From positions 1 to 19,036 of the forward strand of contig DASVUC010000298.1 in NCBI GenBank assembly GCA_036387255.1: a stretch of 19,036 nucleotides of DNA, given 5' to 3'. Positions 13,128-19,036 of the stretch are shown one piece after another (the first letter of the stretch is position 1; each line of letters starts with the position of its first letter). A program made the position numbers and the translations under genes. This DNA is from DASVUC01 sp036387255 (GTDB lineage: Bacteria > Planctomycetota > Phycisphaerae > Tepidisphaerales > Tepidisphaeraceae). The notes beneath the pieces were generated by a model. That model was given only the letters and a program-made list of their open reading frames with translations, had not been told where the DNA came from and ran no database searches.

Positions 13128-14728
13128 CAAAGCTCAACAAAATCGAATGCCGGTTCTGGCGCTGCATCGGACGGAACGGTCACTTCAGCGAACGGTCCAG
13201 CCATTTCTTTCCGAACCGCCGCGGCATCATAAAAGCCTGTGCGACCCAGCAGGCGGTTGTAAACATCCCCTTCACGACGTGCGCCTTCCGGCGGAGGAAT
13301 CGCGGCAGAAAACGCCTGGATCTTGCCGGCGAAGTTTTCCCAGGAGCCGTCTTTCTCCGCCCAAGCGGCGGCGGGGAGAAGCACATCGGCGGTGTCGGCC
13401 AGCGTGCTGGGCAGAATGTCCTGCACCACCCGAAAACCCCGCTTGAACAGCGCCGGTTGATCCTTCGGCAGCCATGCGGAGAGGTACCCGCCGACGATCC
13501 AGCCGCCCTTGAGGTTCTTCAACTCGGGCGTCGCAGCCGCGACGAATCCTGAGAAGTCCGCACTCGGTCCACCAAGCTGCTCGATCACGCGACGGATGCC
13601 TTTCGCGTTCGGCACCTTCTCCGCCTGGATGGTGAAGGTCACTTTGCCGTTGTACGGGTTTTTGAAGACTTCATTCTCCCCGCTCGTCGGCACCGGCCCG
13701 AGCACCAGCGTCGCCTGCGGGTCCAGCGATCGGATGTACGTCCCCAGCAAAAACGCTTCCTCGCTCGCCATCATCGGCGACAGAACCGCATACAAGCTTC
13801 CCGGCCCGGACTCGGTCACGATCGCGCGCAGCCCACGCTCCGCTTCTTCGATCGCCGTCGTCCACTCCGTGTCCACCTGCGAGCCATACTGCGTCTTTCG
13901 TGGGCCCCGAAGGCGCTTCTCATCATGAACCGCCTTGTACGCATAGCGCGTATCGTCGGTGATCCACCACGTGTTCACCTCCGCGTTGTAGCGCGGTTTG
14001 ATGCGATAGATGATGCCTTCGTTGTGGTGGATGTAGATGTTCTCACCGCCGGCGTCGATCGGGGAGATCGATGGGGTTTCCTTCAGCAGCCACACGCGCT
14101 GCTTGAAGAGGAAATCTTTGTCCAGCAGCGCGCCAACGGGGCAGAGGTCGACGACGTTGCCCGAGAGCTTGTTGTCGAGCGGCTTGCCGGGGAAGATGGA
14201 GATCTCTTCCTTGTTGCCCCGACCTTCGACGAAGAGTTCAGAAGTGCCGGAAACTTCACGAGTAAACCGCACGCACCGCGTGCACATGATGCACCGGTCG
14301 TTGTACAGCAGGACGTTGAGCCCCACGTCTTTCTTGGGCTTCTTAACCTTGTCTTCCTCAAACCGCGACTGGCTCCGGCCATACTGATAAGAGTAGTCCT
14401 GGAGATAGCATTCCCCCGCCTGATCGCAAACCGGACAGTCGAGCGGATGGTTTATCAGCAGGTATTCCATCACCTGCTTCTGATTCGCAATCGACTTGGG
14501 GCTCGTCGAGTGGACAACCATGCCATCACGGACGGGCGTCTGGCAGGAGGGAACCAGCTTGGGAAGCCCCTCAACTTCGACCAGACAAATTCGGCAGGAC
14601 GCGGGAATCGACAGCCCCGGATGATAGCAGTAGTGAGGCAAAGGCATGCCCGCATCCAGGCACGCCTGAAGGATCATCTGCCGATCTTTACACTCTACAG
14701 GTTTCCCATCGACGGTAATTCGAGGCAT
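13127..14728 (-). CDS. nuoG: NADH-quinone oxidoreductase subunit G, compact form
   Basis: The cytoplasmic Fe-S subunit of complex I, 533 residues from ATG 14728 (MPRITVDGK, the usual family beginning). A GTG at 14767 in the same frame would add 13 residues. The 2Fe-2S ligands are Cys34, 45, 48 and 62. The His-Cys3 cluster is His94, Cys98, 101 and 107 (HPLDCPVCDQAGEC). The next 4Fe-4S cluster uses Cys146, 149, 152 and 196 (CIMCTRC and DLCPVGAL). After about residue 220 comes a shortened molybdopterin-oxidoreductase-like domain that keeps ADVLLPAAAWAEKDGSWENFAG near the end. E. coli NuoG is about 900 residues, so much of that domain is missing. I see no extra Cys motif for cluster N7. It is first in the cluster and 63 bases after the DUF2442 gene. 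Confidence 0.95.
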   Translation of the reverse strand: MPRITVDGKPVECKDRQMILQACLDAGMPLPHYCYHPGLSIPASCRICLVEVEGLPKLVPSCQTPVRDGMVVHSTSPKSIANQKQVMEYLLINHPLDCPVCDQAGECYLQDYSYQYGRSQSRFEEDKVKKPKKDVGLNVLLYNDRCIMCTRCVRFTREVSGTSELFVEGRGNKEEISIFPGKPLDNKLSGNVVDLCPVGALLDKDFLFKQRVWLLKETPSISPIDAGGENIYIHHNEGIIYRIKPRYNAEVNTWWITDDTRYAYKAVHDEKRLRGPRKTQYGSQVDTEWTTAIEEAERGLRAIVTESGPGSLYAVLSPMMASEEAFLLGTYIRSLDPQATLVLGPVPTSGENEVFKNPYNGKVTFTIQAEKVPNAKGIRRVIEQLGGPSADFSGFVAAATPELKNLKGGWIVGGYLSAWLPKDQPALFKRGFRVVQDILPSTLADTADVLLPAAAWAEKDGSWENFAGKIQAFSAAIPPPEGARREGDVYNRLLGRTGFYDAAAVRKEMAGPFAEVTVPSDAAPEPAFDFVEL

Positions 14729-14791
14729 AAGTGGCGGAATGGTATACGCATCTGTGAAGGATTTCACTACCTGAAAAGGTATCCGCGCCGC

Positions 14792-15103
14792 CTAACCCGC
14801 TTTTGCGCGTTCACTGCCGCTGCTGCTCGTGGGTGGCGGGCCAATCCCTTCGATCGGCTTGCCGGAAGCCAGGCTGTAAAGGACATCCGGGCAATAGTCG
14901 ACATCGTTCGGCCAAGTGAGCGTCCCAGATTCTGAGTGCACATAAGCTTGACGGAAGTAACCTAAATCGTGCAGCGGCTCGAAAACCCCATGACGATCCA
15001 GAATATCCTTCGCAAAATCAACGACAGCCACCAATCCGTCGTCGAACGTCAGCTCGAGTTGGTAATCCACAACCGGACGCACTTTGATCAGCAAGGGTGA
15101 CAT
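14792..15103 (-). CDS. DUF2442 family protein
   Basis: A 103-residue protein with the DUF2442 pattern: basic strand LLIKVRPVVDYQLELTFDDGLVAVVDF (about 5-31), then GVFEPLHDLGYFRQAYVH and the signature TLTWPNDVDYCPDVLY (about 61-76). The Ser/Gly-rich tail (PPTSSSGSERAKAG) is probably disordered. The family is found in many bacteria, often next to DUF4160, and has been suspected of belonging to toxin-antitoxin-like pairs; its molecular function is not established. It lies 9 bases after the DUF4160 stop, with AGAGG placed 5 bases before its ATG, so the two genes are one operon. Confidence 0.88.
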   Translation of the reverse strand: MSPLLIKVRPVVDYQLELTFDDGLVAVVDFAKDILDRHGVFEPLHDLGYFRQAYVHSESGTLTWPNDVDYCPDVLYSLASGKPIEGIGPPPTSSSGSERAKAG

Positions 15104-15112
15104 AACAACCTC

Positions 15113-15373
15113 TTACTCCAGCGGCGCGATACTGCGCGCCGGCTGCTCAGCACGCAGCAAATCCCAATTCTGCTGCAGCTCCTGCCGATGCAGCGCCGCC
15201 CAATCCTTTACCAAACGTGCCGCCGACGGCGGCAGAAGTCCGAACGACACGTCTCCCGAGTCAATGCTGATCTGGGCCCTGTAGGAGCCATACCGCGCGT
15301 GGAAGTGTGGCGGATTGTGCTCTCGGGTGTACATCTGGATCACGATCCCATAAAACCGGCTGATTTCCGGCAT
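15113..15373 (-). CDS. DUF4160 family protein
   Basis: An 86-residue protein that begins MPEISRFYGIVIQMY and contains the hallmark EHNPPHFHARYG (about 18-29), followed by a strand pair (AQISIDSGDVSFG) and a helical end (AARLVKDWAALHRQELQQNWDLL). This is the DUF4160 pattern, a small family commonly encoded immediately upstream of DUF2442, as here. The paired His residues could bind metal, but the biochemical role is unknown. No Shine-Dalgarno sequence is seen before the ATG; a promoter-like sequence ends only 6 bases upstream, which suggests a leaderless message. Divergent from metH. Confidence 0.88.
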   Translation of the reverse strand: MPEISRFYGIVIQMYTREHNPPHFHARYGSYRAQISIDSGDVSFGLLPPSAARLVKDWAALHRQELQQNWDLLRAEQPARSIAPLE

Positions 15374-15379
15374 CTTCTG

Positions 15380-15408
15380 ATACTAGCACACCCACTAAAG
15401 CGATCCAA
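15380..15408 (-). promoter_or_regulatory. Promoter of the DUF4160-DUF2442 pair, probably leaderless
   Basis: On the minus strand TTGGAT (15408-15403) and TAGTAT (15385-15380) are separated by exactly 17 bases, 4/6 and 5/6 matches to sigma70 boxes. The start codon at 15373 lies where transcription should begin, and no ribosome-binding site precedes it. Confidence 0.5.
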
Positions 15409-15440
15409 AGCCGTTGATTCTGCAACTACGCCTTCAACAA

Positions 15441-15462
15441 TTCATCCGGATTGACGGATGAA
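15441..15462. promoter_or_regulatory. Operator-like inverted repeat upstream of metH
   Basis: TTCATCCG (15441-15448) and CGGATGAA (15455-15462) form a perfect 8-bp inverted repeat with a 6-base spacer (GATTGA). It sits in the 143-base divergent region, 19 bases upstream of a TATACT box and 55 bases before the metH start. No T run follows. A binding site for a dimeric regulator is the simplest reading; the regulator is unknown. Confidence 0.5.
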
Positions 15463-15480
15463 CGAGGCGAGTGGCCGATA

Positions 15481-15486
15481 TATACT
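15481..15486 (+). promoter_or_regulatory. Possible -10 box of metH
   Basis: TATACT (15481-15486) matches the consensus at 5/6 and would give a leader of about 25 bases. No good -35 box lies at 16-18 bases; TTGACG (15451-15456) is 24 bases away, too far for a normal promoter, so an activator may be needed. Confidence 0.3.
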
Positions 15487-15516
15487 ATTCCTGTGCCGGA
15501 ACGAAATGAGGTTGGT

Positions 15517-18500
15517 ATGCGGCGATCATTCCTGGACGTGATCAAAGAGCGCGTCATCGTGCTCGATGGGGCCATGGGGTCCAACCTTCAGTGCCGGCAT
15601 TTGGACCATCAACGGGATTGGATGGGGCATGAGAACATCAGCGAAGTCTTGAATTTCTCCCGCCCGGACATGATCCAGGAGATCCACGAGGCATTCCTCG
15701 AGGTCGGCTGCGACGGGGTCGAGACCAACACCTTTGGCGCTAATAAGATCGTGCTGGCCGAGGCGGGGATGGCGGAACGAGTTTTTGAAAACAATAAGGC
15801 GGCGGCAGAAATTGCGCGTCGGGCGTGCGAAAAGTTTGAAACCTCTGACAGGCCTCGATTTGTGTTCGGCGCGATTGGGCCGGGAACCAAGCTCCTGACC
15901 CTCGGCCACACCGACTGGGAAACCGCCTTCGACTCTTACCGCGAGCAGGTCCGGGGCCTTCTGGCTGGTGGGGCGGATGTCCTGCTGATCGAAACCCAGC
16001 AGGACATGCTGGTGATCAAGTGCATTCTTGCCGCTGCCAATGAAGCGATGCGCGAGGCTGGGCGGCGGCTGCCCATCGTCGTCCAGGCGTCGTTTGATAC
16101 GGATAACGGCCACCAGATGCTCACCGGGAGCGACGCTTCGGCGCTTGTAGCGACGTTTCTGCCTTACCGAGAAATTGATGTTCTGGGGGTGAACTGCGCC
16201 TTCGGGCCTTATGAACTGGCGGAGAGCACGCGGTATCTGTGCGAGAACTGGCCGCGGTATGTGTCGGCGCTTCCCAACGCGGGGCTTCCCGTGATGGTGG
16301 AGGGGAAAAGTCATTTTCCCATGGGGCCGGCGGATTTTGTGAAGGGGGTGATGCGGTTTGTTAACGACTTTGGCGTGAACCTGGTCGGGGGGTGCTGCGG
16401 GACGATGCCGGAACATCTGAAGTTGTTGTGTGAGGCGTTGGGAAACACGGACGGAGGTGCGGAGGGACGCGCAACCCGTAGCGTTGCGGCTAAAGGTCGT
16501 TCGGTTAAATCGCGTCCGCAGATTTCATCGCTGGTGAGCGCGGAGGACATTCGACAGGATCTGTCGTATCTCATCGTCGCCGAGCGGACAAACACGAATG
16601 GGTCGAAGAAGTTCCGCACGCTGCTCCAGGCCGAAGACTGGGACGGACTGGTTTCCATGGCGCGCGATGAAGTGCGCGATGGCTCGCACATGCTGGATGT
16701 GTGCGTCGACTTCGTTGGGCGCGATGGCGTGCGCGATATGACCGAAGTTGTCCGCCGCTTCGTCAATGCGCTGCCGATCCCGATCATGCTCGACAGCACC
16801 AACCCCGCCGTGATGGAGGCCGGGCTCAAGCTGGTGGGGGGGCGGTGCATTCTCAATTCGATGAACCTGGAAGACGGCGAGGAGCGCATCGCCGAGATCT
16901 GTCATCTTGCCAGGAAATACGGCGCTGCCGTCGTCGCCGGCACGATCGATGAAGACAAGCAGAACGCCATGGCGCGAACCGCCGAGCGCAAGATCTCCAT
17001 CGCCCGGCGCATCCGCGATCTGGCGGTGGAAAAGTATGGCCTGAGCGACGGCGATCTGCTCTTCGATCCGCTCGTGCTCCCCATCTCCACCGGCATCGAA
17101 GAAGATCGCCGCAATGCGCTGGAGACGATCGAAGGCACTCGCCGCATTTCCAGGGAACTGCCGGAGTGTCACACCGTGGTGGGGCTCAGCAATGTGTCTT
17201 TCGGGTTGAAGCCGGCGGCGCGTGTGGTTTTGAACTCTGCTTTCTTGAACGAGCTGCGCGAAGCGGGATTGACCGGCGCCATCGTGCACGCGTCAAAGAT
17301 TCTGCCGAAGAACCGAATCCCGGATGAGCAGTGGAACGCCGCGCTGGATCTGATCTATGACCGCCGGCGCGAGGGATTTGATCCGCTGACGCACTTCGTG
17401 TCGCTGTTTCCCGAGGGAAACAGCGTTGCTGAAGCGACCGCGCCTCAGGAAAACCTGCCCATCGAGGAGAAACTCAAGCGCCACATCATCGACGGCGAGA
17501 AGCGCAACCTGATCGAACACCTCGAAGAAGCTCGCACGAAGTATCCGCCGCTCGAGATCATCAACAACATCCTGCTGGAGGGGATGAAAGTGGTGGGGGA
17601 GCTGTTCGGCTCTGGGCAGATGCAGCTTCCGTTCGTGCTGCAAAGCGCGGAAACAATGAAGGCCGCCGTCGCGCACCTCGAGCAGTTCATGGAGAAGCTC
17701 GAAGGATCCAGCAAGGGCAGGATCGTGCTCGCCACGGTGAAAGGCGACGTTCACGACATCGGTAAAAACCTTGTCGACATCATCCTCTCCAACAACGGCT
17801 ACACCGTCTTCAACCTCGGCATCAAGCAGCCCATCCACGACATCCTCAAGGCTGCCGAGGAAAAGAAAGCGGACGCGATCGGCATGTCCGGCCTGCTGGT
17901 CAAGAGCGTCAACGTGATGAAGGAGAACCTCGAGGAGCTGAACAACAGAGGCGTCAAAGTTCCTGTCCTCCTCGGCGGCGCGGCGCTCACGCGCGAGTAC
18001 GCCGAAGAAGACCTCGCGGGTCTCTATCGTGGCCCGCTCCTCTACTGCAAAGACGCCTTCGACGGCCTGCACGTGATGGACAAGATCGCCGGCGGCGCCG
18101 TCACCACAATAGTCGAAGAGCAGCGAACGCGCGCCGAGAAACGCCGCACGCTTAAGGCAAATGCGGTCAAACCCAAATCCCTCGATGCCGCGGACGTCGA
18201 ACCGGTATCAAAGACCAATCCCATTCCCACGCCGCCGTTCTGGGGCGCGCGTGTGATCAAAGACATACCAGCCAAAAACATCTTTCCCTTCATCAACGAG
18301 ATCGCCCTTTTCCGCGGCCAATGGGGCTTCAAGAAAGGGAAGCTCTCCGAAGCTGAGTTTGAGAAACTCACGGAAGAAAAAGCCCGCCCCGTCTTTGAGG
18401 ACCTCAAGCGCCGAGCTGTCGAAGAACAACTGCTCGAACCGAAAGTCGTCTACGGCTACTTCCCCGCCCAATCCGCGGGAAACGACGTGATCGTCTACGC

Positions 18501-19036
18501 GCCCAGTAGCCAAGCGCCGCACTACAGCCCCGGGTCGCTCCGCGAAATCACCCGCTTCAGCTTCCCCCGCCAGGAAGGGCGCCGCCGGCTCTGCATCGCC
18601 GACTTCTTCCGCACCGTCGACAGCGGCCAGTACGATGTTCTCGGCATCCAGCTCGTTACCGTCGGCGACCGCGCCACCGATATTGCCGAGAAGCTGCGCA
18701 AGGAAAACAAGTACCAGGATTACCTCTACCTCCACGGCTTTTCCGTCGAATCTGCCGAGGCGCTGGCGGAGCTCTGGCACAAGCGCATGCGGACCGAGCT
18801 CGGCTTTGGCTCTGAAGACGCGCCCACCATGCGCGAGATGTACCAGCAGGGTTATCGTGGCTCGCGCTACAGCTTCGGCTACCCTGCCTGCCCCGACCTC
18901 GAGCAGCGCACCAAGATCATGCAATTGCTCGAGCCTGACCAGATTGGCGTCACCCTCAGCGAGAACTTCATGCTCGTCCCCGAGCAATCCACCGACGCCA
19001 TCGTCGTGCACCACCCCCAGGCGAAATATTTTGACG
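15517..19036 (+). CDS. metH: Cobalamin-dependent methionine synthase (nearly complete)
   Basis: A four-domain enzyme that methylates homocysteine from methyltetrahydrofolate through cob(I)alamin. 1173 residues are present; the end ...QAKYFD is where MetH normally ends, so only a few codons and the stop are missing. The homocysteine domain (about 1-310) has LDGAMGSNLQ and the zinc cysteines Cys227 (GVNCAFGP), Cys293 and Cys294 (GGCCGT). The pterin domain (about 350-600) has RTNTNGSKKF, DVCVDF and LDSTNP. The B12 domain has DVHDIGKN with the cobalt ligand His746. The AdoMet reactivation domain (about 890 on) has RGSRYSFGYPACPD (1114-1127). The ATG at 15517 has GAGG 5 bases upstream. No B12 or SAM riboswitch is evident in the short leader. 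The linker at about 312-335 is low-complexity and holds a small inverted repeat in the DNA. Confidence 0.96.
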   Translation, partial: MRRSFLDVIKERVIVLDGAMGSNLQCRHLDHQRDWMGHENISEVLNFSRPDMIQEIHEAFLEVGCDGVETNTFGANKIVLAEAGMAERVFENNKAAAEIARRACEKFETSDRPRFVFGAIGPGTKLLTLGHTDWETAFDSYREQVRGLLAGGADVLLIETQQDMLVIKCILAAANEAMREAGRRLPIVVQASFDTDNGHQMLTGSDASALVATFLPYREIDVLGVNCAFGPYELAESTRYLCENWPRYVSALPNAGLPVMVEGKSHFPMGPADFVKGVMRFVNDFGVNLVGGCCGTMPEHLKLLCEALGNTDGGAEGRATRSVAAKGRSVKSRPQISSLVSAEDIRQDLSYLIVAERTNTNGSKKFRTLLQAEDWDGLVSMARDEVRDGSHMLDVCVDFVGRDGVRDMTEVVRRFVNALPIPIMLDSTNPAVMEAGLKLVGGRCILNSMNLEDGEERIAEICHLARKYGAAVVAGTIDEDKQNAMARTAERKISIARRIRDLAVEKYGLSDGDLLFDPLVLPISTGIEEDRRNALETIEGTRRISRELPECHTVVGLSNVSFGLKPAARVVLNSAFLNELREAGLTGAIVHASKILPKNRIPDEQWNAALDLIYDRRREGFDPLTHFVSLFPEGNSVAEATAPQENLPIEEKLKRHIIDGEKRNLIEHLEEARTKYPPLEIINNILLEGMKVVGELFGSGQMQLPFVLQSAETMKAAVAHLEQFMEKLEGSSKGRIVLATVKGDVHDIGKNLVDIILSNNGYTVFNLGIKQPIHDILKAAEEKKADAIGMSGLLVKSVNVMKENLEELNNRGVKVPVLLGGAALTREYAEEDLAGLYRGPLLYCKDAFDGLHVMDKIAGGAVTTIVEEQRTRAEKRRTLKANAVKPKSLDAADVEPVSKTNPIPTPPFWGARVIKDIPAKNIFPFINEIALFRGQWGFKKGKLSEAEFEKLTEEKARPVFEDLKRRAVEEQLLEPKVVYGYFPAQSAGNDVIVYAPSSQAPHYSPGSLREITRFSFPRQEGRRRLCIADFFRTVDSGQYDVLGIQLVTVGDRATDIAEKLRKENKYQDYLYLHGFSVESAEALAELWHKRMRTELGFGSEDAPTMREMYQQGYRGSRYSFGYPACPDLEQRTKIMQLLEPDQIGVTLSENFMLVPEQSTDAIVVHHPQAKYFD

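Noticed and set aside
15409..15516. SAM or cobalamin riboswitch ahead of metH
   Set aside because: The leader after the probable -10 box is only about 25 bases, and I see none of the conserved boxes; only an inverted repeat and a -10-like box are supported.
15526..16416. Long minus-strand open frames under metH (also 16525-17289, 17293-18072, 18208-19014)
   Set aside because: All are antisense to metH, whose four domains and key residues are intact in the plus frame.

Overview
The window looks like a chromosomal segment of a planctomycete, probably of the class Phycisphaerae. The main evidence is a very large secreted protein whose N-terminus carries the LExR-LL type export motif (LESRQLL) found on planctomycete extracellular proteins. 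Weaker support comes from the compact NuoG, the enlarged NuoH, and several short signal-peptide proteins of no clear family. The lineage is inferred from protein features only; there is no rRNA in the window. I see no tRNA, CRISPR array, insertion sequence or prophage.

Layout, left to right. (1) 1-1430, plus strand: the end of a sulfate ABC transporter operon (cysW tail, complete cysA), closed by a clear intrinsic terminator. (2) 1450-8426, minus strand: a secreted protein with a duplicated PsbP-like unit, a transaldolase, and a 1458-residue surface protein with a PPC domain and a glycine-rich beta-helix-like repeat body. A terminator or attenuator hairpin and a possible promoter lie in the 465-base gap in front of the large gene. 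(3) 8477-9450, plus strand: a small alpha/beta hydrolase and an unrecognised 86-residue protein. (4) 9462-14728, minus strand: an unusual complex I cluster in the order nuoG, two signal-peptide proteins, nuoH, a cupin, nuoI. Junctions of 1 and 4 overlapping bases join nuoG to the two extra genes. No nuoA-F or nuoJ-N lies in the window. (5) 14792-15373, minus strand: a DUF4160/DUF2442 two-gene module with its own, probably leaderless, promoter. (6) 15517 to the end, plus strand: cobalamin-dependent methionine synthase metH, complete except for its last few codons.

How the genes relate: CysWA imports sulfate, and MetH closes the methionine cycle, but the two lie far apart here with no visible shared regulation. 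The coherent unit is the complex I cluster. NuoG and NuoI carry the Fe-S wire and NuoH the quinone-site membrane subunit. The two exported proteins encoded between them, together with a roughly 50-residue extra loop in NuoH predicted to face the periplasm, suggest lineage-specific accessory subunits on the outer face of the enzyme (inference). Three kinds of small non-coding repeat sit in the gaps: two 7-bp-period arrays and one twin hairpin.
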